Positions 1-10,732 of a stretch of 64,000 bases of DNA are shown in pieces. Within the stretch, counting starts at the first letter, position 1, and each line of letters begins with the position of its first letter. The translations under genes were made by a program, and so were the position numbers. This DNA is from Patiria pectinifera (Eukaryota; Echinodermata; Asteroidea; Valvatida; Asterinidae), in contig CM057149.1 of the NCBI GenBank assembly GCA_029964075.1, positions 32,508,900-32,572,899 on the forward strand, written 5' to 3'. The notes beneath the pieces were generated by a model that was not told where the DNA came from, made no database searches, and saw nothing but the letters and a program-made list of their open reading frames with translations.

Positions 1-248
1 CGATCATTTTACTTTTGAAGTCTTGGAGTACGAACTCCTTGGGTCCTAGCTCTATGCTAGCATAAGGCTTGCCCCGAATCACGTGATATAGTAACAGTCT
101 CTTTGGTCGGGAGAATGCTAGGTTAAAACGTGCAGAGCATTGTATTAAGTCAGCGTTCCAGATTTTATTCAAATTTAACACGCAAGTGGCTTATTGGTTA
201 CACAAAAGAAAGGGTATACAGACGGCTATTGGGGATAGCACATAGCGG
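1..248. other. Unassigned flank before the hairpin minisatellite
   Basis: No gene, RNA or recognisable repeat is visible in this first stretch of mixed composition. It leads straight into the hairpin minisatellite. Confidence 0.5.
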
Positions 249-600
249 ATGCACTTTTTAGCTGTTCCCAATTTCGATTGGGAACAGCTCTTGTTTTCGT
301 TAAGGTTTTTTTTTCCTTTTTTTGGCTTTTCCGCAAAAAAGTGGAAAAGCCTTTCTTTTTTTTTCTCATTTTTGGCTTTTTCGCACAATTTGCGAAAAAG
401 CCTTTCTTTTTGTGCTGATTTGTTTGGCTTTTCCGCATTATTGCGGAAAAGCCTTTCTTTTTGTTCTGATTTTTTTCTTTCTTCTCTAGTTGGCTTTTCC
501 GCAAAAAAGCGGAAAAGCCTTTCTTTTTGTTCTCATTTTTGGCTTTTCCGCAAAAAAGCGGAAAAGCCTTTCTTTTTGTTCTCATTTTTTTTCTTTCTTC
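249..600. repeat. Minisatellite of perfect hairpins (GGCTTTTCCGC..GCGGAAAAGCC)
   Basis: About five units of 50-66 bp each hold an 11-bp-arm hairpin: 324-351, 374-402, 426-453, 492-519 and 541-568. The spacers are T-rich (CTTTCTTTTTGTTCTC). The arms read GGCTTTTCCGC and GCGGAAAAGCC; the loops vary (AAAAAA, ACAATTT, ATTATT). In the unit at 374-402 both arms are changed together (GGCTTTTTCGC with GCGAAAAAGCC), so pairing is kept. A sixth hairpin of quite different sequence (AGCTGTTCCCA..TGGGAACAGCT, 260-289) starts the block. Open frames here are only low-complexity shadows. A half copy (GCGGAAAAGCC) recurs at the unit junctions of the satellite near 3415 and 6303. Confidence 0.9.
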
Positions 601-3489
601 TTCTTCTTCTTTTTGTCGCCTAAATCCCATAGACTTTGTACACGTTTTTTCTCAGTGCCACTTTTGGTACTAATCTTTGTCATACATCATTCAAATTAAG
701 CATAGTCATAGTCCTTATAGCAGAGATGTGCCCCGAAGAGTGACGTCATGGTGACGTCATCGACTAATTTATTATAGATTTTTGAATATTTAATTTGTCC
801 CATAGACTTTGAACACAAAAATTAAGGAAAAAATGTCGATTTTCAAAGGGCATTTTCGACTGTTTGCCAGTAATTCATTTATATCACTCTTTGTCCAAGC
901 AAAGACCCTATTTCAAACAACATTGTGTAATGATGACGTCATGATGACGTCATCAGGTGTTTATTTATAGGCAATTAAATTGTGACACTTTTAATATTTA
1001 AAAATGCATAAGAAATCAACCGTAGGCGTCCGCAGCATTCTGTTGCCGGCAAGTGGTAGAGTAGGTTAAGGTCTTTATTTCATTCCGTGTACGTGAAATC
1101 ACGTGACCCTCGCTTCCGGTCGAAAAAGGCCCAAACCGGAAGTGGCTTATTATTTAAAAGTGGTAATAGAAATGAACTTGCTTTTAACGGTGTTAGTCTC
1201 TTGGCCGATAGTAGCTTTCAAATCATCTACCGATGACGTCATGCAATCTTCGAGCGCCCTCTAGCGACAGGTTGAAAATTAGCAAAAATGTATTTTGAAT
1301 AGATGTCTGTGGCGAAGTTTGTCGGAATCGCCTAAATAATGGTGTATATAATGACCTTGACCACCCTAAGACGTGTGCGAAGTTTTAGGCGAATGACGTC
1401 ATCAGACCGGAAGTTATAATGAAAAGACCCTTTTTCATTTGAAAATTCCTAAAAAATCAACCATGGCAGTTTTTATATTTGTTTTTACTTTAATTGTTGA
1501 TTGGAGGGTAGGTCTGAAACATTTCAAAGTTTCGAGGCGATAAGCGAACTCGAACATACCCTGCGCAAGCTTAACACTTCACGTTGACAATACCTCTGCT
1601 TCAAAACATGCACAGGACAGGACGTCCACAATGTACATGTATATGCACGTACGTTGTACATAGGCACATACATCGTAGTCAGTCAGCCTGCAGCGCACGT
1701 GTTGCTGAGGTCAAATCCTGTCCACAGTGACCGTTTTAGCCGATTTTCGGCTAACTTTGACAGATTTTATGTTCATGCATGCGCATAGACAGGGACGTAT
1801 TATAGCACTTTTGGCATTAATCTTCGTCAGATATCATTGAAAGTTGGCATAAACATAGTCCCTATAGCCAAGTTTTGTCCCGAAGAGTGCAACAGGGTGA
1901 CGTCTTCATGTGATTTATTATGGATTTATGAATAATTAATTTTTCTCATAGACTTTGTACACAGCTTTCTCCACAAGTCTTTCCCTATACAACACTGATA
2001 TATTTTACTGAGTAGTTCTGAACTTCGGCTGAGAATTACTATGAGAAGGAAAAAGAAATCGTATTTTTTTACGCCTGTCATTTGATTGAAAATATTCCCA
2101 AGAGTTAGAATAGCAAGTAATATTTTATAAAAATGTTTCAGTTTAAAGGAAAATCACGCATTTAAAGGTGCAGTTTTTCTGCTGTGGGATTTTTAACCTA
2201 TTGACTTTGTATACGTTTTCAAGCCACCATTTTTATAACTTGGCGATCTGGAATCGTCATCAAAGTTACAGCCAAGGAAGACCCTCATACAAAAATTATG
2301 CCAAGGCTATGACATCATGATGACGTCATCATCAAGTGATTTATTATGGATTCATGAATAATTAATTTTTCTCATAGACTTTGTACACAGCTTTCTCCAC
2401 AAGTCTTTTCCTATACAACACTGATATATCTTACTGAGTAGTTCTGAACTTCGGCCGAGAATTACTATGAGAAGGAAAAAGAAATCGTATTTTTTTACGT
2501 TTGCCATTTGATTGAAAATATTCCCAGGAGTTAGAATAGCAAGTAATATTTTATAAAAATGTTTCAGTTTAAAGGCAAATCACGTATTTAAAGGTGCAGT
2601 TTTTCTGCTGTGGGATTTTTAACCCATTGACTTTGTACAGGTTTTCAAGCCACAATTTTTATAACTTGGCGACCTGGAATCGTCATCAAAGTTACAGCTA
2701 AGGAAGACCCTCATACACAAATTATGCCAAGACTATGACGTCACGATGACGTCATCACCTAATTTTTTTATTGATTTTTGAAAATTTACGTACATATTGT
2801 GAAGTCTTATATCTACAGAAATGTAAGTCCGATTGGGTTGAAACTTGGTATGTGGCTATACCAGGATGTGTTATAGATTAAAAATGAGGTGACGTCATGA
2901 TGACGTTATTCTGAGATTTTATATGAATATTTATTTGTTTGGACCTTTTAGCCATATCTCCCGAACGCAACATGCAAAATGCAAAATTCTTTTTTGCATT
3001 TGGTCTGTTATGTAATAGCTATTCGCACAAAACTTGAAAAATGTGTTACGTCATCATGACGTCATCAAAATGCGATTTTTCAAAACTCATATTAGGAAAG
3101 GTCCAATTGTCATGAAATTTGGTTGGTAGGTAGTCAATCATACTAGTATGCAAAGTTCGAAGTGACGTCACGATGACGTCATCAAAAATTTAAAAATAAT
3201 TGTCGATTTTCAAAGTGCGTTTTCGACTCTTTGCCAGTAATTTATTAAGATCACTCTTTGTCCAAGCAAAGATCTTGTACACGCGCACATACATCGTATT
3301 GCCGAGGTCAAATCCTGTCCACAGTGACCGTTTTAGCCGATTTTTCGGGTAACTTTGACATATTTTATGTTCATGCATATTCAAGGCATATTATTGATTA
3401 AAAAAAATTATGATGCGGAAAAGCCCTATGTTCTGTTGCAAACAGACATAGACCTCTAGTTTTTCTTTCTTCTTCTTCTTCTTCTTCTT
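601..3489. repeat. Long satellite unit A (~2.9 kb), CRE-rich
   Basis: The unit begins with a (CTT)n tract and the phrase TTTTTGTCGCC, and ends where the same tract returns near 3466-3490. It contains an internal ~430-bp doublet (about 1910-2330 and 2331-2760, both with TGATTTATTATGGATT and CTCATAGACTTTGTACAC). TGACGTCA palindromes occur throughout, often as pairs 11 bp apart, for example 741/752 and 934/945. No protein longer than a chance frame is encoded. A composite of TGACGTCATCA, one base, then ACCGGAAGT lies at 1394-1414. Confidence 0.9.
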
Positions 3490-6389
3490 TTTGTCGCCAA
3501 AATCCCATAGACTTTGTACACGTTTTTTCTCAGTGCCACTTTTGGCATTAATCTTTGTCATACATCATTCAAAGTTAGCATAGTCATAGTCCTTATAGCA
3601 GAGATGTGCCCCGAAGAGTGACGTCATGATGACGTCATCGACTAATTTATTATAGATTTTTGAATATTTAATTTTTCCCATAGACTTTGTACACAAAATT
3701 TTAAAAAAAATTGTCGGTTTTCAAAGGACATTTTCGACTGTTTGCCAGTAATTCATTTACACCAAACTTTGTTAAAGCAAAGACCCTTATTCAAACAACA
3801 TTGTGTAATGATGACGTCATGATGACGTCATCCTGTGTTTATTTATAGGCAATTAAATTGTGACACTTTTAATATTTAAAAATGCATAAGAAATCAACCG
3901 TACGCGTCCGCAGCATTCTGTTGCCGGCAAGTGGTAGAGTAGGTTGAGGTCTTCATTTCATTCAGTGTGCGTGCAATCACGTGACCCTTGCTTCCGGTCG
4001 AAAAAGGCCCAAACTGGAAGTGGCTTATTATTTGAAAGTGGTAATAGAAATGAACTTGCTTTCAACGGTGTTAGTCTCTTGGCCGATAGTATTCTTCAAA
4101 TCATCTACCGATGACGTCATGCAATCTTCGAGCGCCCTCTAGCGACAGGTTGAAAATTAGCAAAAATGTATTTTGAATAGATGTCTGTGGCGAAGTTTGT
4201 CGGAATCGCCTAAATATTGGTGTATATGATGACCTTGACCCACTTAAGATGTGTGCGAAGTTTTAGGCGAATGACGTCATCAGACCGGAAGTTATAATAA
4301 AAAGACTCTTTTTCATTTGAAAATTCCTGAAAAATCAACCATGGCAGTTTTTATATTTGTTTTTACTTTAATTGTCGATTGAAGATTAGGTCTAAAACAT
4401 TTCAAAGTTTCGAGGCGATAAGCGAACTCGAACATACCCTGCGCACGCTTAAAACTTCACGTTGACAATACCTCTGCTTCAAAACATGCACAGGACAGGA
4501 CGTCCACAATGTACATGTACATGCACGTACCTTGTACATAGGCACATACATCGTATGTCAGTCAGCCTGCAGCGCACGTGTTGCTGAGATCAAATCCTGT
4601 CCACAGTGACCGTTTTAGCCGATTTTCGGCTAACTTTGACAGATTTTATGTTCATGCATGCGCATAGACAGGGACGTATTATAGCACTTTTGGCATTAAT
4701 CTTTGTCAGATATCATTGAAAGTTGGCATAAGCATAGTCCCTATAGCAAAGATGTGTCCCGAAGAGTGACGTCATGGTGACGTCATCAAGTGATTTATTA
4801 TGGATTTATGAATAATTAATTTTTCTCATAGACTTTGTACACAGCTTTCTCCACAAGTCTTTCCCTATACAACACTGATATATCTTACTGAGTAGTTCTG
4901 AACTTCGGCTGAGAATTACTATGAGAAGGAAAAAGAAATCGTATTTTTTTACGCCTGTCATTTGATTGAAAATATTCCCAAGAGTTAGAATAGCAAGTAA
5001 TATTTTATAAAAATGTTTCAGTTTAAAGGAAAATCACGCATTTGAAGGTGCAGTTTTTCTGCTGTGGGATTTTTAACCTATTGACTTTGTACACGTTTTC
5101 AAGCCACCATTTTTATAACTTGGCGATCTGGAATCGTCATCAAAGTTACAGCCAAGGAAGACCCTCATACAAAAATTATGCCAAGACTATATGACATCAT
5201 GATGACGTCATCATCAAGTGATTTATTATGGATTCATGAATAATTAATTTTTCTCATAGACTTTGTACACTTTCTCCACAAGTCTTTTCCTATACAACAC
5301 TGATATATCTTACTGAGTAGTTCTGAACTTCGGCCGAGAATTACCATGAGAAGGAAAAAGAAATCGTATTTTTTTACGTTTGTCATTTGATTGAAAATAT
5401 TCCCAAGAGTCAGAATATCAAGTAATATTTCATAAAAATGTTTCAGTTTGAAGGCAAATCACGTATTTAAAGGTGCAGTTTTTGTGCTGTGGGATTTTTA
5501 ACCCATTGACTTGGTACACGTTTTCAAGCCACCATTTTTATAACTTGGCGATCTGGAATCGTTATCAAAGTTACAGCCAAGGTAGACCCTCATACAAAAA
5601 TTATGCCAAAACTATGACGTCACGATGACGTCATCACCTAATTTTTTTATTGATTTTTGAAAATTTACGTACATATTATGAAGTCTTATATCTACAGAAA
5701 TGTAAGTCCGACTGGGTTGAAACTTGGTATGTGGCTATACCAGGATGTGTTATAGATTAAAAATGAGGTGACGTCATGATGACGTCATCCTCAGATTTTA
5801 TATGAATATTAATTTTTTTGGACCTTTTAGCCATATCTCCCGAACGAAACATGCAAAATGCAAAATTCTTTTTTGCATTTGGTCTGTTATGTAATAGCTA
5901 TTCGCACAAAACTTGAAAAATGTGTGACGTCATCATGACGTCATCAAAATGCGATTTTTCAAAACTCATATAAGGAAAGGTCCATTGTCATGAAACTTGG
6001 TGGGTAGGTAGTTAATCATACTAGTATGCAAAGTTCGAAGTGACGTCAGGATGACGTCATCAAAAAAATTAAAAATATATTTGTCGATTTTCAAAGTGCG
6101 TTTTCGACTCTTTGCCAGTAATTTATTTATAATTTATTTATCACTCTTTGTCCAAGCAAAGACCTTGTACACACGCACATACATCGTATTGCCGAGAACA
6201 AATCCTGTCCACTGTGACCGTTTTAGCCGATTTTCGGCTAACTTTGACAGATGTTATGTTCATGCATATTCCGGTCATATTATTGATCAAAAAAAATTAT
6301 CATGCGGAAAAGCCCTATGTTCTGTTGCAAACAGACATAGACCTCTAGTTCTTTCTTCTGCTTCTTCTTCTTCTTCTTCTTCTTCTTCT
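3490..6389. repeat. Long satellite unit B (~2.9 kb)
   Basis: This unit repeats unit A in the same order at high identity, including the internal ~430-bp doublet (about 4790-5215 and 5216-5650). It keeps the CRE doublets (for example 3619/3630) and the CRE-ETS composite at 4272-4292. It ends in a long (CTT)n tract at about 6357-6400. High identity to unit A implies recent duplication or homogenisation. Confidence 0.9.
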
Positions 6390-7645
6390 TCTTCTTCTTT
6401 TTGTCGCCCAAACCCCATAGACTTTGTACACGTTTGTTCTCAGTGCCACTTTTGGCATTAATCTTTGTCATACATCATTCAAAGTTAGCATAGTCATAGT
6501 CCTTATAGCAGAGATGTGCCCCGAAGAGTGACGTCATGATGACGTCATCGACTAATTTATTATATATTTTTGAATATTTAATTTTTCCCATAGACTTTGT
6601 ACACAAAACTTTTAACAAACTTGTCGATTTTGAAAGGGCATTTTCGACTCTTTGCCAGTAATTCATTTACACCAATCTTTGTCTTAGCAAAGACCCTAAT
6701 TCAAACAACATTGTGTAATGATGACGTCATGATGACGTCATCAGGTGTTTATTTATAGGCAATTAAATTGTGACACTTTAAATATTAAAAAAATGCATAA
6801 GAAATTAACAGTACGCGTCCGCAGCATTCTGTTGCCGGCAAGTGGTAGAGTAGGTTGAGGTCTTTATTTCATTTAGTGTGCGTGAAATCACGTGACCCTT
6901 GCTTCCGGTCGAAAAAGGCCAAAACCGGGAGTGGCTTATTATTTGAAAGTGGTTAAAGATATGAACTTGCTTTTAACGGTGTTCGTGTCTTGGCCAATAG
7001 TATTCTTCAAATCATCTACCGATGACGTCATGCAATCTTCGAGCGCCCTCTAGCGACAGGTTAAACATTTTCAAAAATGTATTTTGAATAGATGTCTGTG
7101 GCGAAGTATGTCGGAATCTCCTAAATATTGGTGTATATGATGACCTTGACCCACTTAAGACTTTTGCGAAGTTTTAGGCGTATGACGTCATCAGACCGGA
7201 AGTGATAATGAAAAGACCCTTTTTCTTTTGAAAATTCCTGAAAAATCAACCATGGCAGTTTTTAAATTTGTTTTTACTTTAATTGTCGATTAAAGGGTAG
7301 GTCTAAAACATTTCAAAGTTTTGAGGCAATGAGCGAACTCGGACATACCCTGCGCATGCCTTGAACTTTAGGTTGACAATACCTCTGCTTTAAAACATGC
7401 ACGGGACGTCCACAATGTGTACATGTACATGCACGTACGTAGTACATCTCGTATGTCGGTCAGCCCGCGGCGCAAATGTTGCTGAGGTCAAATCCTGTCC
7501 ACAGTGACCGTTTTAGCCGATTTTCGGCTAACTTTGACAGATTTTATGTCATGCATAGTCAGGGACGTATTATTGATAGAATAAATCATAATAGGGAAAA
7601 GCCCTATGTTCTGTTGCAAACAGACATAGATCTCTAGTTTTTTTT
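6390..7645. repeat. Satellite unit C, internally shortened
   Basis: The unit follows the order of A and B but jumps from the CCGATTTTCGGCTAACTTTGACAG region straight to the unit-end phrase AAAGCCCTATGTTCTG. About 1.6 kb, including the internal doublet, is missing. The CRE-ETS composite is kept at 7183-7203. Divergence from A and B is visibly higher than between A and B. Confidence 0.85.
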
Positions 7646-8500
7646 TTTCTTTTTGTCCCCCAAAATCCCATAGACTTTGTACACGATTTTGCTGTCCAGC
7701 ACTTTTGGCAATAATCTTTGCCAGACATCATTCAAAGTTGGCATAAGCATAGTCCCTATAGCAAAGATGTGTCCCGAAGATTGACGTCATGAAGACGTCA
7801 TCGACTAATTTATTATAAATTTTTGAATATTTAATTTTTCCCATAGACTTTGTACACAAAAATTAAGAAAAAAATGTCGATTTTCAAAGGGCATTTTCGA
7901 CTCTTTGCCAGTAATTCATTTACAACACTATTTGTCCAAGCAAAGACCCTAATTCAAACAACATTGTGGAATGATGACGTCATGATGACGTCATCCTGTG
8001 TTTATTTATAGGCAATTAAATTGTGAAACTTTTAATGTTTAAAAATGCATAAGAAATCAACCGTACGCGTCCGCAGCATTCTGTTGCCGGCAAGTGGTAG
8101 AGTAGATTGAGATCTTTATTTCATTCAGTGTGCGTGAAATCGCGTGACCCTTGCTTCCGGTCAAAAAAGGCCAAAACCGGAAGTGGCTTATATTTAAAAG
8201 CGGTAATAGATATGAACTTGTTTTTAACGGTGTAAGTCTCTTGGCTAATAGTATTCTTCAAATCATCTACCGATGACATCATGCAATCTTCGAGCGCCCT
8301 CTAGCAACAGGTTAAAAAAATTCAAAAATGAATTTTGATTAGATGTCTGTGGCGAAGTTTGTCTGAATCGCCTAAATATTGATGTATATGATGACCTTGA
8401 CCCACTTAAGACGTGTGCGAAGTTTTAGGCGTATGACGTCATCAGACCGGAAGTTAAAATGAAAAGACTCTTTTTCCTTAGAAAATTCCTGAAAAATCAA
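7646..8500. repeat. Satellite unit D, partial and most diverged
   Basis: This is the first ~850 bp of the unit again, with more substitutions. It keeps the CRE-ETS composite at 8434-8454 and breaks off near 8500, after GAAAAATCAATCCGTACAG, into unrelated DNA. It looks like the old edge of the array. Confidence 0.8.
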
Positions 8501-8783
8501 TCCGTACAGATATAATCTTGAATTGCCCATTAAATGATAGCGTAAACATTTGCCTCAACAGTACCAAGTTCCCAGCTTGTCAAATGGTTCACACACTTGA
8601 CGCGACGTCGGCAAAAAAATACCCTTGCCCAAGTTGCGGTAGAGAGCTTTAAAACATGCACAGGACTTCCACAATGTGTATAGCACAACGTCGTTCAATG
8701 TACATTACGTCCCTTCATTCTCGCCAAAAGAGGGCAGTACATAACTTTAACGGTTGTACGGGCGCGCAGGCTAGGCTGTGCTA
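8501..8783. other. Spacer between satellite array and inverted-repeat element
   Basis: No gene is seen. Near its end it carries TAACGGTTGTACGGGCGC, which recurs in the tandem pair at 9205-9500. The inverted-repeat element therefore appears to have inserted into an older copy of that repeat. Confidence 0.4.
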
Positions 8784-9200
8784 GGCAGCGTAACTTTTAT
8801 TCCTAGGAGGGTTAGGGGCAATGTCATGAATAATTCAGTAGTTTCGATGGGAAAATTATGTTTATCCATGAGAACGGACAATGACATCAACAACATTGAT
8901 GTTAGTTACTCAACTAGTTACAATATTTTAAAGCATTTTAAAGAACGATTGTCGTCGAGCTACCACACAGTAGCCTAGTGGATAGCGAGATGAGCTTATG
9001 GATACAAAGATCCCTGGTTCGAATCCACGTCGTCGCTGCTTATTTTCATCAGCTATTTTTCTTCTCCAAATTTATCGCTGAGATAATTTTAATTTAAGGA
9101 GAAAATAGAACGAGAACCTAAGTCTTGCAATGATTCAAAGGAAAAACTGAATTATTCATGACATTGCCCCTAACCCTCCTAGGAAAAGAATTACGCTGCC
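8784..9200. mobile_element. Inverted-repeat element with ~55-bp arms and tRNA-like core
   Basis: The left arm 8784-8839 (GGCAGCGTAAC..CCTAGGAGGGTTAGGGG) returns inverted at 9147-9200 with very few changes, giving a ~417-bp element with terminal inverted repeats. The sequence GGCAGCGTAAC also follows the right arm directly, consistent with a duplicated target. No transposase is encoded, so it would be non-autonomous. The interior holds a tRNA-like segment. Confidence 0.8.
8964..9036 (+). tRNA. tRNA-like sequence, probably a pseudo-tRNA or SINE head
   Basis: An A-box-like stretch TAGCCTAGTGGATAGCG (8971-8987) is followed 28 bp later by a good B box GGTTCGAATCC (9016-9026). The T stem has one mismatch. 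The acceptor arms (8964-8970 and about 9030-9036) do not pair, and the anticodon arm is unclear. It is therefore not a credible working tRNA. It most likely is a tRNA-derived promoter carried inside the inverted-repeat element. Confidence 0.5.
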
Positions 9201-9204
9201 AGGC

Positions 9205-9500
9205 AGCGTAACGTGCGGCACAGAGTCTCATCTAATTAACACTTTTACGGGATCAAAAGGATAGCGCGTTACAAAAAAATATAACGGCACACCGTATAAA
9301 GTGAATGGACCCCTATTCGCCAAGCAGAAACTCTAACGGTTGTACGGGTGCACAGACTAAGCTATGCAAGGCAACTTAACGAGCGGCACAGAGCCTGATC
9401 TGAACACTTTTACGGGATCCAAATAAGAACAGCTGCGCGTCACCAAAAAAAATATAACGGCAAACCGTATAAAGTGAATGACGCCCCCATTCGCCAATCG
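9205..9500. repeat. Tandem pair of ~145-bp repeats
   Basis: The order CACTTTTACGGGATC, AAAAATATAACGGCA, CCGTATAAAGTGAATG, ATTCGCCAA occurs twice in direct orientation (about 9238-9330 and 9402-9500), joined by TAACGGTTGTACGGG. No coding potential is seen. Confidence 0.7.
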
Positions 9501-9689
9501 GTAGACTTGTCTCAATGATTTTTGTTCTGCTTTAGGTTAAGTTGGACACTTATGCAATTTCAAATATATATCACACGTTTTTATTCTACAAGCCACTTTG
9601 GGAACTATTTTAAATCCGATCAACTTTAAACTCAGCATAGTCATTAACCATCATCTGAAGATGTATGCCGAAACTTTTCGTCATCGTGA

Positions 9690-10480
9690 CGTCATCAGGG
9701 GTCACGTGACATCTATTTATTGATTCAATTTTTACAGCTTTATAACTATAGAACTATTTGACCAATTGATCTCAAATGTAATAGGTATACAGACAGGGAA
9801 GTGTTATAGATGAAAATGGATATGTCAAGGTCACGTGACCTTCACTTCCGGTTTTACCGGAAGTGGTAATTTTAGACCCCTATGTCATATCTCATGAATT
9901 GCACCGGTTCTCATGAATTATTAACCTCACATTGATACAAAGCTATATTGACAGATAATTATATTGCATTATTATTACTGTGTACTTAATTATTGTCATG
10001 TTATGACGTCATGAATATTTAATGAGGCAATATTTACAGTCCTATAACTATAGAACCATTTGACCGATTGATCTCAAACCTGGCAGGTATACAGACTGGG
10101 AAGTGTTACAGATAAATATTGGTATGTCCGGGTCATGTGACCTCTACTTCCGGTGTTACCGGAAGTGTTAATTAAGACCCTATTAAGCATATCAATGAAT
10201 TAGAAATTTAGTGGGTTGACACCTTACATTAGTATTAACAAAATTAAAGGATAAATATTTAGCATTATTATTAATGGGCAGTTTAATTTTTTCATGTTAT
10301 GACGTCATGAATAATTAATGAGTCAATTGTGTAGTCCTTTAACTTTAAAACTATTCTAAAACTCAAACTTGGTAAATATATAGACAGGGAAGTGTTATAA
10401 ATGAAAAAAGTATATGTCAAGGTCTCGTGACCCTTACTTCCGGTTTTCACAGGAAGTGCAATTATGTAAGATAATAATTT
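9690..10480. repeat. ~300-bp tandem repeat, about three copies, with ETS-type palindrome
   Basis: Copies near 9690-9990, 9995-10290 and 10300-10480 share TATAACTATAGAAC, TATACAGACAGGGAAGTGTTA and a palindrome made of ACTTCCGG and CCGGAAGT. CRE-type TGACGTCA occurs at about 9690, 10002 and 10298. Composition and motifs resemble the satellite upstream, but the sequence is distinct. Confidence 0.75.
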
Positions 10481-10732
10481 CAATTTTAAGAGTTAGAGAT
10501 TTTAAAAAAATCATTACATTATTTTCTACTATCCAATAGACAATCAAAAACAAGTTGGGAACAGCTCTGTGATTGTTCAGTTACAACCACATCTAGTTAA
10601 GTGTGTTTTTGTATGCCGGTTCCCGATGAGGAGGTAAATGTACACATAAATCATATGTTAAGCGATGTATTGGTAGTTATTACAAGTGTACTGAAAATGC
10701 TTATTCAGTATAGGCCTTTCATAGCATTTAAT

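Noticed and set aside
249-623. Phe/Ser/Lys-rich frame of 124 codons (plus strand) and its minus-strand shadow
   Set aside because: It is a translation of the hairpin minisatellite and poly-T spacers, with no codon bias or domain.
249-8500. CRISPR array from the regularly spaced palindromes
   Set aside because: The DNA is eukaryotic, the units are long and fully repeated, and there are no unique spacers or cas genes.
8964-9036. Functional tRNA gene
   Set aside because: The A and B boxes are good, but the acceptor stem does not pair and the anticodon arm is unclear.
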